Counted from the stretch's first letter, positions 44,600 through 53,703 are shown. The stretch: DNA of 64,000 nt from Mycolicibacterium pyrenivorans (GCF_025821625.1 NZ_JACKSH010000185.1:1-64000); one strand, 5' to 3'. The notes: generated by a model not told the origin, from the sequence alone. Made by a program: numbers and translations.

Positions 44600-45421
44600 T
44601 CACGAGCGGCTGTGGTCCATCAACGTCAGCGCCGTGTCCGCCACCGTGAACACCGTGCCCTCGGGCGCCGAGACGTGCTTGGCCAGGCTCGCGGCGTGGC
44701 GCACGTCCTTCTGCAGCAGCGCGCCCGCGATGGGTGCGAGCGCTTCGAGGCTGCCGCCGAACATCGTGATGCTGCCGACCGCCTTGCTGGTGGCAGAGCC
44801 GCGGTGAAGGACCTCGCAGAGTCGGTCGCGGGGGATGCCGAGTGCGTCACCCAGCTCCAGAGTGCTCATCGCCGCACCGAGATTCGCGCTGAACAACAGG
44901 TTGTTGAGGATCTTCGCGACCTGACCGCTACCCAGCGCACCGAGGTGGACGATCGCATCGGAGTAGGTCGCGAACACCGGGCGAACCTTGTCGACCACGT
45001 CGTCCTCGCCACCGACCATGACCATCAACGTGCCCTGCTCGACCGCGGGCGCGCCGCCGCTGACCGGGGCGTCGATCACGGTGACGCCCTGTGCGGCAGC
45101 GAGATCGGCCAACTCGCGGCAGGTGTCGGGATGGACGGTGCTGTGGATCGCGACGATCCCGCCGGGCTCGAGCCCCGCCAGCACACCGGACTCTCCCGTC
45201 AACACCTCGTGCACGTCGTCGTCGCCGACGACGCACAGGCACACCAGGTCGCTGGCCGCCGCGAGCTCTGCAGGTGTGGACGCCACCTTGGCCGCGGTGT
45301 CGGCGTAGGGCTCGACCGAGGCGGGTCTGCGCGCCCACAGCGTCAGCTCGAAACCACCCTCGACGATCCGGCGTGCCATCGGCCCGCCCTGACTGCCCAG
45401 CCCGATGAATCCGACCCTCAT
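44600..45421 (-). CDS. 3-hydroxyisobutyrate dehydrogenase-like protein, copy 2
   Basis: The 273-residue protein has GFIGLGSQGGPM, the conserved IDAPVSGGAPA and the Lys-bearing VAKILNNLLF. The ATG at 45421 shares one base with the upstream hydrolase stop (TGATG). It is related to copy 1 but clearly divergent, so the two may differ in substrate or form a mixed oligomer. Confidence 0.9.
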   Translation of the reverse strand: MRVGFIGLGSQGGPMARRIVEGGFELTLWARRPASVEPYADTAAKVASTPAELAAASDLVCLCVVGDDDVHEVLTGESGVLAGLEPGGIVAIHSTVHPDTCRELADLAAAQGVTVIDAPVSGGAPAVEQGTLMVMVGGEDDVVDKVRPVFATYSDAIVHLGALGSGQVAKILNNLLFSANLGAAMSTLELGDALGIPRDRLCEVLHRGSATSKAVGSITMFGGSLEALAPIAGALLQKDVRHAASLAKHVSAPEGTVFTVADTALTLMDHSRS

Positions 45422-46323
45422 CAACCCGCCTCCGCTTGCTCTTGATCGCGGCCACGAGCGCCTGCGATGCATTCCTCGATGAACGACATGACGTTCCGGT
45501 GGTACGTGTCGGCGCTCAGACCGACGCTGAGATTGTGTCCGCTGTCCGCCATTTCGTTGAGGAGCACGCGGGGTGCGTCGGTGAAGAGCGCCGTCACGGC
45601 GCCGAGCGCCTCGGGCGTGGACTCCCAGACGCTCTCGTGGTCGGCGACGCTGAACTGCACGGGCACCTCCACGCGCGCGGCGATCTCGGGAAAATCGCGC
45701 CGTGCCCAGTTCGCCGTGACCGCCGCCTCGTAGGCCACCCCAGGTGCCGAGAGCGCCCCGGTCAGCACTTCGGCCGGATACAGCTCGGTGGGTTGCCACA
45801 ACAGATCTCGCAACCCCGCCGGCCGTGACGTGACAGTGGCCTCGCTGATGATGCTCTTGGCGGTATCGCTGTACCGCAGCCCGGTGCCCGCCAGCTCGAT
45901 CCCGACGACGTCGGGCCGGGATGTCGCCATCCGCAGCGCGAGCTCGCAGCCCGCGGAGTGGCCGACGAGGAAAAGGCCGGCGCCGCGGTCACCGTCGGCG
46001 AGAATCCTGTCCACCGCCGCGAACGCGGCGGCGACGCGGCGGGCGGGGTCGGCGAACTCGCCCGCGTACACCGCCGACGCGCCGTACCCCGGGCGGTCCA
46101 GGGCGATCGCGGTGAAACCCCGTGCCGCAGCGGACCGCAGCAGCGACAGGCGCGGATGGCCGGGGCAGTCGAAGTACGCCGACGACGTGGCGCCACCGTG
46201 CACCGCGACGATGACCGCACGTGCATCCTGCACCTGCGAGACCAGTCCCGACATCGGCACACCGTCGACGAGCACAACTCGCGGACGGGGGACGGTCGCC
46301 GGGACCTCCTCGGGGACCGTCAC
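45421..46323 (-). CDS. Alpha/beta hydrolase
   Basis: The 300-residue protein has VAVHGGATSSAYFD as oxyanion strand, nucleophile Ser in VGHSAGCEL, Asp in VADHESVW and His in ADSGHNLSVG. It fits esterases or C-C hydrolases. Its start overlaps the stop of the DUF35/lipid-transfer fusion gene, and its stop overlaps the dehydrogenase gene, so all are in one operon. Confidence 0.85.
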   Translation of the reverse strand: MTVPEEVPATVPRPRVVLVDGVPMSGLVSQVQDARAVIVAVHGGATSSAYFDCPGHPRLSLLRSAAARGFTAIALDRPGYGASAVYAGEFADPARRVAAAFAAVDRILADGDRGAGLFLVGHSAGCELALRMATSRPDVVGIELAGTGLRYSDTAKSIISEATVTSRPAGLRDLLWQPTELYPAEVLTGALSAPGVAYEAAVTANWARRDFPEIAARVEVPVQFSVADHESVWESTPEALGAVTALFTDAPRVLLNEMADSGHNLSVGLSADTYHRNVMSFIEECIAGARGRDQEQAEAG

Positions 46324-47966
46324 CCGTCGGCTCGCAGAAGCATCACGCCGCTGGGGGTCAGCCCACCGCTGCTGGCCACCGCGACGCGGGCACCGGGAAC
46401 CTGCCTGTCACCGGCTTCGCCGCGCAACTGCGTGACCGCCTCGTGGATCAGCCCCATGCCGTGGGTGCGGCCGTGCGACAGCTGGCCGCCGTGCGTGTTC
46501 AGCGGGATGATCCCGTCGCGGGCGATGGCCTTGCCGCCGTCGAGGAAGTCCTTCGCCTCGCCGATCCCGCAGAAACCCAGCCCCTCGAGCCAGGACAGGC
46601 AATTGAACGTGAACCCGTCGTAGAGTTCTGCGACATCGACATCCTTGGGCCGCAACGATGTTCGCGACCACAGGTGGGCGGACTGGCCCAGCACCTGCGG
46701 TTCGTGGGTGAGTGTGGTCTGGTCCCAGTCGAGCCGCTCGATGATCTGGGTTCCGACCGCCTCGAACCGCACCGGCGGCTTGGCCAGATCCTTGGCCACG
46801 TCCACCGCCGAGACGATGACCGCGACCGCGCCGTCACAGGGCACGTCGCAGTCGTACAGTCCGAACGGGGTGGTGATCATCCGCGCGGACAGGTAGTCGT
46901 CCATCGTCATGGGATCGCGATAGATGGCGGTCGGGTTGAGCGCGGCGTTGGCACGCTGGTTCAGCGCGATCCAGCCCAGCGTCTCGCGGGTGGTGCCGTA
47001 GCGGTCGAAGTGCCGACTTGCGTTCTGCGCCAACACGTGTGCTGCCGAGACCGCCCCGAACGGGTGCTGCCAGCTGGAGGTGCGCGCCCCCATCGGAGGG
47101 GACATCTTGCCCTCCTTCACCAGCTGGCCGAACGTCGCCTCCCACAGGGTGCGGAAGCACAACACGTGGCGGGCCATACCGGTGGCGACCGCCATCATCG
47201 CGGCGATCACCGAGCCGCCGGGGCCGAAGGTGTCCATGCCGCCGTTGATCCAGGTGGGCCGCAGCCCCAGGGCGCCCTCGAGTGCGCTCACCCCGCCTTC
47301 GCCCATGCCGGCCATGTCGAGGCCGGGATAGGTGGACAACCCGTCGATGTCGTCGTAGGTGAGCCCCGCGTCCGCCACCGCTTGTTCGCAGGCCGCGATC
47401 GTCAGAGACAGGGGTGGAACCATCTGCCTGCGACCGATCGTCGACATGCCGATGCCCGTGATCGCCGAGTGCTCCTCGAACTTCTTCTTGGTGAGCATCG
47501 GTCGGACGTACTTGGCGAACTGCTCCGGCGGAATCTCGTCGGTGGGCATCGCGGCGGGCGTGGACTGGTCGGCGGCCGGCTTGAACAGCGGCAGCCACAC
47601 GTCCTCGGCCTGCTGGAACGTCACCTCGACGGGTTGCCCGAGGGCGAGGTCATCGGGGTCGGCGTCGATGATGTTGGTGGTCAACCGAACTCGGGGGTCC
47701 TCGGCGAGTGCGACCTCGGCCACGACATAGGGCGGTGGCATGTCGGGGAAGCCGAAGCGGTGGTTGACGGTCAGTCCGGCGAGCGTCGCCCTGCCCGAGA
47801 CGACACGCACGCCCATCTTGGTGTCGCGGCAGTAACGGCACACCGGCACGGGTGGATGGATCAGCGACTGGCAGCTCAGACACTCCTGGATGCGCAGCCG
47901 GCCATCGGCCCCCGAGGTCCAGAAGAACTCGTTCTGCGCGGTGAGCTGGGGTAGTGGTCTGGTCAC
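46320..47966 (-). CDS. DUF35 zinc-ribbon/OB-fold protein fused to a lipid-transfer (thiolase-like) protein
   Basis: The 548-residue fusion has an N-terminal zinc ribbon (CLSCQSLIHPPVPVCRYC), an OB-fold (RATLAGLTVNHRFGF) and a thiolase-fold domain from about residue 165 (ITGIGMSTIGRRQ). The thiolase Cys is not seen and the C-terminal His loop is changed (GRTHGMGLIHEA), as in Ltp aldolases. In mycobacterial sterol side-chain degradation, Ltp2 and the DUF35 domain of ChsH2 form a retro-aldolase, so this single chain may be an aldolase. It overlaps a ferredoxin gene upstream. Confidence 0.82.
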   Translation of the reverse strand: MTRPLPQLTAQNEFFWTSGADGRLRIQECLSCQSLIHPPVPVCRYCRDTKMGVRVVSGRATLAGLTVNHRFGFPDMPPPYVVAEVALAEDPRVRLTTNIIDADPDDLALGQPVEVTFQQAEDVWLPLFKPAADQSTPAAMPTDEIPPEQFAKYVRPMLTKKKFEEHSAITGIGMSTIGRRQMVPPLSLTIAACEQAVADAGLTYDDIDGLSTYPGLDMAGMGEGGVSALEGALGLRPTWINGGMDTFGPGGSVIAAMMAVATGMARHVLCFRTLWEATFGQLVKEGKMSPPMGARTSSWQHPFGAVSAAHVLAQNASRHFDRYGTTRETLGWIALNQRANAALNPTAIYRDPMTMDDYLSARMITTPFGLYDCDVPCDGAVAVIVSAVDVAKDLAKPPVRFEAVGTQIIERLDWDQTTLTHEPQVLGQSAHLWSRTSLRPKDVDVAELYDGFTFNCLSWLEGLGFCGIGEAKDFLDGGKAIARDGIIPLNTHGGQLSHGRTHGMGLIHEAVTQLRGEAGDRQVPGARVAVASSGGLTPSGVMLLRADG

Positions 47967-48274
47967 CGAACGAACTCCGAGATCGCTTCGCTGTGTTCGC
48001 TGTTCAAGTGGGGCTCGATGGCTTCCTCGGAAGCGGCGCCCGGCGCCGGCTGGCCGAGCGGTCCGTGCTCACCCAGTTCGATTATGGCGTGCACCGGACA
48101 GTCCATCAGCGCCCGCATCACCGCGTCACGATCGGCCTCGCGGACGCTGCCGTCGCCGATGAGCGACGCGTAGCCCCAGTCGTCGAGTGAGAAGTACTCC
48201 GGAGCATGTCTGGCACAGATGCCGAACCCGTCGCACATCGTGCGGTCCAGTTTGATCTTCATCGGCTCGCTCAC
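47963..48274 (-). CDS. Ferredoxin with CxxFxxC motif and C-terminal extension
   Basis: The 103-residue protein has MCDGFGICARHAPEYF and DCPVHA, so Phe replaces the fourth cluster Cys (CxxFxxC). After the fold, about 38 extra residues (from ELGEHGPLGQ) have no known role. The GTG at 48274 overlaps the NuoF-like stop and its own stop overlaps the fusion-protein start. It most likely passes electrons to or from the NuoF-like protein. Confidence 0.9.
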   Translation of the reverse strand: MSEPMKIKLDRTMCDGFGICARHAPEYFSLDDWGYASLIGDGSVREADRDAVMRALMDCPVHAIIELGEHGPLGQPAPGAASEEAIEPHLNSEHSEAISEFVR

Positions 48275-49572
48275 GAAACCGCCTCCACCTCGTAGGGTCG
48301 CAGAGCCTTGTACGCGTCGGCGCGGCACGCATCGCAGTCCCCGGCCAGATGCCGGGCGACATCGGTCGGGAAGGCCCTCAGCAGGCTGGCCGCGACGTTC
48401 GTGGCCGCGTCCAGCGTCGCGCACGCACCGCGGCCCCGGAGCACCACCGACCACCGTTCCAGACGGGTCAGGTCGTCCTGGGCGGCTGCGCCATCGCGCA
48501 GCGCGGAGGTCACCGCGGACATCGCCGCGGTGCCGTTGAAGCACGAGCCGCACTGGTCGGCGTTCTCGCGGTCGAAGTACGCCATCACCGACGCGGCGAT
48601 CGCGACCGGGCAGTCGTCGGTGATGAGCGAGACGGCGCCGCAACCGAGTCCGCTGTTGAGCCGGCGCATGGACTCGTGGTCGAGCGTCGCGTCCAGCACC
48701 TCACGGTTCAGCAGGCCCGCGAAATAGCCGCCCATCAACACGCCCTTGAGGCCGTCAGCGGGAACCTGATGCTGCTCGAGCAACTCGGTGACCGGCGTGC
48801 CGTGCGGGAGCTCGTACAGAGCCGGGGGCTTGCCGCCGCCGGTCACGGTGGCCAGGAACGTGCCGGGGGAGGCCGAGGTGCCGCGCGCCCGGAAGGCGTC
48901 GCTCCCGTGGCGCAGGATGAATGGCAGGTTCGCCAGCGTCTCCACGTTGCCGACCAGAGTGGGCCGTTTGCCGATGCCCTCCTCGAACGGGCGCGGAGGT
49001 TTGTCGGTGGGCTTGGCGGGACCGCCGTTGACTGCGCGTACCGCGGCGGTCTCCTCGCCGGCGACGTAACCGGGCTCGACTGCAACCACCCTCACCGCGA
49101 GGTCATCCGAGGGTGCGCTGTCCAGCGCGGTGGTGAGTGCGTGGACCGCGTGTGTGTCGGAGACGTAGACGTAGGCCTGGTCCGCGCCGACGATTCGCGC
49201 GGCCAACCGGACACCGTCGAGAACGAGGTGCGGCCGGTTGCGCAGCAACCACTTGTCCTTGACGGAGGCGGGTTCGCCCTCCTCGCCGTTGGCGAGCACC
49301 ACCGTCGGAATGCCGGCACGGCCCGCGTCGCGCACCGTGCGCAGCTTCACCGCAAGCGGAAACGCGGCGCCGCCGCGGCCGAGTAGCCCACTGCGATCGA
49401 CCTCCTCGAGCAGCGCGTCCGGATCATCGAGCGCTTGATAGCCACCCGACTGCACGTACGCGACGTGATCCTCGATCTCGGCGCCGTCGGAGACCCGCAG
49501 CAGGCGCGGGGTCAGGCCGGGCCAAACGGTGACGGTCAGCCGGGTGGCCAACCCATTGTCTGTGGTGGTCAT
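48271..49572 (-). CDS. NuoF-like NADH dehydrogenase flavoprotein
   Basis: The 433-residue protein resembles the 51-kDa flavoprotein of complex I. It has GRGGAAFPLAVKLR for FMN/NADH binding, NGEEGEPASVKD and the C-terminal iron-sulfur region. The usual CGxCxPCRxG reads CGSCFNGTAAM, so one cluster Cys is replaced by Asn, while a later Cys remains (GACATLDAATN). It is probably an NADH:ferredoxin reductase feeding the next gene. The ATG at 49572 is chosen. Confidence 0.85.
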   Translation of the reverse strand: MTTTDNGLATRLTVTVWPGLTPRLLRVSDGAEIEDHVAYVQSGGYQALDDPDALLEEVDRSGLLGRGGAAFPLAVKLRTVRDAGRAGIPTVVLANGEEGEPASVKDKWLLRNRPHLVLDGVRLAARIVGADQAYVYVSDTHAVHALTTALDSAPSDDLAVRVVAVEPGYVAGEETAAVRAVNGGPAKPTDKPPRPFEEGIGKRPTLVGNVETLANLPFILRHGSDAFRARGTSASPGTFLATVTGGGKPPALYELPHGTPVTELLEQHQVPADGLKGVLMGGYFAGLLNREVLDATLDHESMRRLNSGLGCGAVSLITDDCPVAIAASVMAYFDRENADQCGSCFNGTAAMSAVTSALRDGAAAQDDLTRLERWSVVLRGRGACATLDAATNVAASLLRAFPTDVARHLAGDCDACRADAYKALRPYEVEAVS

Positions 49573-49608
49573 GATCGGGCCTTCCTGCCCGCGGATAGGC
49601 TGGCGGGC

Positions 49609-50091
49609 ATGAGAACTGCGGTGGTGCGAGTCGACGTCGACCCGTTGGCGCTGCTGGCGCCGGACCAACTACGCGAGGGCATGGCAACGCTCGGCGGGTT
49701 GGCTGCGGAGCACGGCGCGGAAGTCGTCGACGCCGACCTCGCGGTGATGCCGACGAACCGCAGGCAGGTCGAAGTGCTCATCGCCGGTGATGACCCCGAC
49801 GAACTCAAGCGCACCGCGGTGGATTGGTGTGTCACCGCGTTCGGCGGCTTCGGCACCCGGCCGTCGGCGGGTGTTCTGACCTACGTCAGCAGGGGCACCG
49901 ACGACGATGCGCAGGGGGTGTTGGCGGGCCTCGGCCTGCGCGGTGAGATCGAGCGCACCGCCACCGAGAACGGCTGGGACATCGTCAGGGTGACGCTGCT
50001 CAAATCCGACCTGCGGCGGGTCCCCGAGAGCCGGGTGCACACCGCGCTGGAGGCCTCCCTGAATTGCGAGGTCCACATCGTCACCGTCTGA
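49609..50091 (+). CDS. Conserved protein of unknown function
   Basis: The 160-residue protein starts MRTAVVRVDVDPLALLAPDQ and has two similar strand/helix parts (VEVLIAGDDPDELKRTAVDW and the C-terminal LNCEVHIVTV). No domain is recognised. It is the only plus-strand gene between 40 and 53.7 kb, divergent from the NuoF-like gene across 36 bases, so it shares a promoter region with it. Confidence 0.65.
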   Translation: MRTAVVRVDVDPLALLAPDQLREGMATLGGLAAEHGAEVVDADLAVMPTNRRQVEVLIAGDDPDELKRTAVDWCVTAFGGFGTRPSAGVLTYVSRGTDDDAQGVLAGLGLRGEIERTATENGWDIVRVTLLKSDLRRVPESRVHTALEASLNCEVHIVTV

Positions 50092-50131
50092 GCGCTGCGT
50101 CGTCACGCCATGTCCTCGATCGCCGCGTCCG

Positions 50132-51010
50132 TCATTTCGATTTTTTCAGGAAGTCGAGGATCGCTGGCGCGGCCTGCACCCAGGTGTCGAACATGTTGAA
50201 GCGCTTGACCTTTCCTGAAGCGCGCGCCTCACCGGCGCGTTCCCAGGCGTCTTCGGGCCATGGCGGGTCGATGACCTTCGAGCCCTTGATCAGGCAGCTC
50301 ACCTCCAGCGAGGTGCGCTTGGGGTGATCGAGGTCGTTCTCCCCACCCCGGATGATGAGTGTGGGCACGGTGATGTTGTCGAACATCTCGTCCTCGACGC
50401 CCGGGATGGTCTGGCCCGGCTTCGGCACGAAGGCATTGAGCCAGCGCAGCATCAACTTGAGGAACTGGTCGGGATCCTGGGCCGCGAAACGGGCCTCGTT
50501 GTCCGGGATCTCGGCGATGCGTTCCTGCCATTCGGCCACATTGGCGACGGCCTTCATCCCCGCCCCACGCACCGCGAGGATGCTCGGGACGATGTAGTAG
50601 GACCCGAGCACGAACGAGCCGTACACGCCGCCGACGATGTTCCATACCACCAGCTTCTTCACCAGCTCGGGGTAGAGCATGGTGGTGAGCATCGAATCCC
50701 GTGCGCCCCCTGACCCTCCGGCGATGATGCACGGTCCGATGTCGAGCTTGGTGATCAGCTGCTGCAGGGTCTCGGCACGCATGTGCGATTCGCTCTGGCC
50801 GTAGAACTGGACATCGGACTTGCCACAGTTGGGCCTGTCCCACAACAGGACCCGGTAGCCACCATCGACGAGTTTGCGCGCCAGCGGCTTCAGGCCCGGG
50901 ATGTCCTTGCTGAACCGGCCACCCGGGGTGAGGACGATGAATTCACCCTCTTTGCCCAATATTTCGTAGACGACGTTGCCGCCGTTGATCTCGATCTTCT
51001 TGTCGGGCAA
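50132..51010 (-). CDS. Alpha/beta hydrolase-fold protein without a clear catalytic His
   Basis: The 292-residue protein has a hydrolase fold similar to C-C bond hydrolases: WDRPNCGKSD, nucleophile Ser in AGGSGGARDS and Asp in IRGGENDLDHP. The usual C-terminal GH motif is absent; the region reads KVIDPPWPEDAW. It may therefore lack standard hydrolase activity. TTG 51010 is the best start in the frame, with GGAGAG upstream. It lies 35 bases after the Rieske ferredoxin gene. Confidence 0.72.
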   Translation of the reverse strand: MPDKKIEINGGNVVYEILGKEGEFIVLTPGGRFSKDIPGLKPLARKLVDGGYRVLLWDRPNCGKSDVQFYGQSESHMRAETLQQLITKLDIGPCIIAGGSGGARDSMLTTMLYPELVKKLVVWNIVGGVYGSFVLGSYYIVPSILAVRGAGMKAVANVAEWQERIAEIPDNEARFAAQDPDQFLKLMLRWLNAFVPKPGQTIPGVEDEMFDNITVPTLIIRGGENDLDHPKRTSLEVSCLIKGSKVIDPPWPEDAWERAGEARASGKVKRFNMFDTWVQAAPAILDFLKKSK

Positions 51011-51045
51011 CTTCTCTCCGATTTTCTCTGTGCTCGAAGTGCGGT

Positions 51046-51435
51046 CTAGGCCTGTACGAGGACGTCGTTGCCGACGACCCGGACGGGGTAGGTGCGGATG
51101 CTCCATTCCGGCTTGACCGCGGTGGTCCCGGTGGCGAGCTCGAAACCCCACTGGTGCCAGGGGCAGAAGATGTACTCCAGGTCGCGGACCATCACCGCGT
51201 CACCGGGCACGCTGTCGTCGACGATGTTGAGGCCACGTGCCCGGCCCGAACACAGCGGGCCGCCCTCGTGCGGGCAGTAGTTCGCGATGGCGTAGAACGT
51301 GCCGTTGACGTTGTACACGCCGACACCGTGGCGCCCGATGGGCACCAATTTGTGTGTGCCGGGGGGAATCTCGTCGACAGTGGCCACGACGTGTTCACGC
51401 CCCTGCGCCAGGCGGGGCGGCTTCGGTTCAGTCAT
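51046..51435 (-). CDS. Rieske [2Fe-2S] ferredoxin
   Basis: The 129-residue soluble protein has CPHEGGPLC and CPWHQWGF, a complete Cys-His-Cys-His Rieske site. Such ferredoxins carry electrons from a reductase to a Rieske oxygenase, or form part of a hydroxylase. It lies 3 bases after an amidohydrolase gene and before the hydrolase-like gene, in the same operon. Confidence 0.93.
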   Translation of the reverse strand: MTEPKPPRLAQGREHVVATVDEIPPGTHKLVPIGRHGVGVYNVNGTFYAIANYCPHEGGPLCSGRARGLNIVDDSVPGDAVMVRDLEYIFCPWHQWGFELATGTTAVKPEWSIRTYPVRVVGNDVLVQA

Positions 51436-51438
51436 CGG

Positions 51439-52581
51439 TTAGAAGACCCGGACCTGACCCTCGAGCGCCGGCACGGTGTCCGGCAGCTTGTAGGTCTCGA
51501 TGCCGTTGCGGAACATGATGGCCTCGCGGGCGTGCTCCGGCAGATGCTTGACCAGCCAGCGCGGGTCGTCGAACGTCCAGTGCGGGTAGTCGCTGCTGAA
51601 CAGCAGGATCTTCTCGCACTCCATCCACTCGAAGGCCCGGGTCAACTCGGTCTTGTCCTCGGGGTAGTCCAGCGGTTGGGTGGTGAACTTGATGTGGTCC
51701 TTGATGTACTCGCTGGGCTTGCGCTTGATGTCCATCCACGACCTGCGGGCCTCGTAGATCGCGTCCATGCGCCACATCAGCGGCAGGATCCAGGTGAACG
51801 CGTGCTCGACGAACACGATCTTCAGGTTGGGGTGGCGGTCGAACGTGCCGTCGAAGATCAGGCTCATCACCTGGTTCGCCGCCAGCAGCGAGTACGTGAC
51901 CATGAAGTCGTGGTTGTAGCTGGGCAGTCCGACCGGCGGCATCGGCAGTTCGTCGTAGTGGCTGCGTGACAGGTGACAACTCACGGTGATGTCGTGCTTG
52001 GTGGCGGCGGCCCAGATGGGGTCGTACTTGGGGTCGCCCCAAGAGGGACGGGGTTCGGCCTTGATCAGGATCTGCGCCATGTACGGATGCCCGGCCCAGC
52101 GTTCGATCTCGGCCACACTCTTTTCAGGCTCCTCGATGGCCAGGCAGATTGACCCGCGCCACCGCTCGTGCCAGTTGTTGTGGCTGTCGAGCCAGTGGTT
52201 GGCCTGCCAATCGTTGAGCGCGCAGTTCATCGCGTGGTTGGCTTCGGGAATCCGCGCCGGGTAGGCCGCGGGTTCCAGAATCGCGATGTCAGAGCCGGCC
52301 TCCATTATCAGCTGCTTGAAGGCCAGATCAGGGTCACTGCAGGCGAACTCGCCGTCCGGGGGGAAGGTGTCGAGGCGCATCGCATAGGAGTGCGCGTAGT
52401 CGGGTGCGTCGTAGTAGATCTGGTCGCCGACCTTGTGCGTGCCGAAGTACTTGCTGCGCCAGGGTTCGGGAATGTACTGACCAAGATCGCCGCTGCGGGG
52501 CGCCGGATGGACGTCGGAATCGACGCACCGGACGGCGATGCGCTCGGCAGCAGGTACCCGTGGATTGGCTGTGGTGGTCAT
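51439..52581 (-). CDS. Amidohydrolase-2-family TIM-barrel enzyme, intact metal site
   Basis: The 380-residue ACMSD-like protein has VDSDVHPAP, His in SCHLSRSH and FVEHAFTW, and the catalytic Asp in FSSDYPHW. The family decarboxylates or hydrolyses using one zinc or manganese ion. It follows a related gene (52603) whose site is degraded, so the two may form a mixed enzyme. Electron carriers follow in the operon. Confidence 0.85.
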   Translation of the reverse strand: MTTTANPRVPAAERIAVRCVDSDVHPAPRSGDLGQYIPEPWRSKYFGTHKVGDQIYYDAPDYAHSYAMRLDTFPPDGEFACSDPDLAFKQLIMEAGSDIAILEPAAYPARIPEANHAMNCALNDWQANHWLDSHNNWHERWRGSICLAIEEPEKSVAEIERWAGHPYMAQILIKAEPRPSWGDPKYDPIWAAATKHDITVSCHLSRSHYDELPMPPVGLPSYNHDFMVTYSLLAANQVMSLIFDGTFDRHPNLKIVFVEHAFTWILPLMWRMDAIYEARRSWMDIKRKPSEYIKDHIKFTTQPLDYPEDKTELTRAFEWMECEKILLFSSDYPHWTFDDPRWLVKHLPEHAREAIMFRNGIETYKLPDTVPALEGQVRVF

Positions 52582-52602
52582 GGTGTTGCCTCCTCGTTCC
52601 CT

Positions 52603-53703
52603 CTACTGTGCCCCAGCGGCGGACGCAATGACCGGGCTTTGGATCCCGTACAGCTCTGCGGCATTTCGCCAGCACAACTTGTCGCGCTGCTCGGCGCTGT
52701 ACGCGCTGGGCACCGACAGCTCGTTGAGCTGCCAGTGCGGATAGCTCGAGCCGTACATCACCATGTCGTCCTTGCCGGTGAAGCCGGCCCACTCACCGGC
52801 GAAGTCGACGTCCCCAGGTCCGTCGAGGCTGCCCTGCACGAAGAAGACGTGGCCGGGCAGGTAGTCACTGGGCATCTTCGGCGCCCACGGCGTCTGCTCG
52901 AGGTGCGGCCTGCCGAAGCAGTCCATGCGCCACATGAACGGTGTCAGCAGGTCCGCGGCGCCGTCGGCCCAGACGAACCTCAGCGAGGGCATCCTCTCGA
53001 ATACCCCCTCCGCGATCATGTTCATCAGGTGGTACAGGAAGTTCATCGCCGTGAAGCCGACGAACTGCTCGTAGGTGCGGGTCAGCCCGTTCGGTGTGGG
53101 CGGCAGCATCACGCCGGACCCGACCTCGAAGTGCACGGCGACGGGGAGGTCCGCCTCCACCGCGGCCTCCCACAGCGGCCAGAACTGGGGCTTGCCGTAG
53201 AGCTCACGAGACTGCAGGGGCACACCCAACTGAACGACGCGGGGATGGTCCTTGTACTTGTCGATCTCGCGCAATGCGCCTGTTACGTCGTCGGGGTTGA
53301 CCCGGATGGTGCCGCGGAACCTGTCGCCGAACTCGGCGTGCTCCAGCCAGCGGGTCACCATCATCTCGTTGTGAGCGGCGGCGATCGCGGTGCCGAGGTG
53401 CCGGTCGGGCATGATGCCGCGGGTCATCGGGTGCAGGATCGCGACGTCGACGCCGCGGTCGACGAAGAGGTGCTGGGCCGCCACCGCCGGGTCGGATCCC
53501 GGGTATTGCCGATCCGGTCCCTCGGTGCCCTTCGCATATTCGCCGCCAGGGGCGCCGTACCAGTCCATCTCGTAGTCCGGGAAGCCGCGGCTGCGGAACG
53601 GCTCGCGCATGAAGTTCTGACGCAGGTCCTTGTTGGACTGGGTGAAGATGTGCACGCTGGTGTCGATGACCGGGACCTTCACCCCGTCACTGAGTTCCTT
53701 CAC
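52603..53703 (-). CDS. Amidohydrolase-2-like protein with degraded metal site
   Basis: The 366-residue protein is related to the one at 51439. Its N-terminal metal motif is DTSVHIF, the HAF position reads WADGAAD and the catalytic Asp position is Ser (YGSSYPHW), so several ligands are lost. It is probably an inactive partner. The GTG at 53703 (AAGGA upstream, conserved start KVPVIDTSVHIF) is preferred. The frame is open to 53904, but that part holds operator sequence and shows no domain. Confidence 0.75.
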   Translation of the reverse strand: MKELSDGVKVPVIDTSVHIFTQSNKDLRQNFMREPFRSRGFPDYEMDWYGAPGGEYAKGTEGPDRQYPGSDPAVAAQHLFVDRGVDVAILHPMTRGIMPDRHLGTAIAAAHNEMMVTRWLEHAEFGDRFRGTIRVNPDDVTGALREIDKYKDHPRVVQLGVPLQSRELYGKPQFWPLWEAAVEADLPVAVHFEVGSGVMLPPTPNGLTRTYEQFVGFTAMNFLYHLMNMIAEGVFERMPSLRFVWADGAADLLTPFMWRMDCFGRPHLEQTPWAPKMPSDYLPGHVFFVQGSLDGPGDVDFAGEWAGFTGKDDMVMYGSSYPHWQLNELSVPSAYSAEQRDKLCWRNAAELYGIQSPVIASAAGAQ

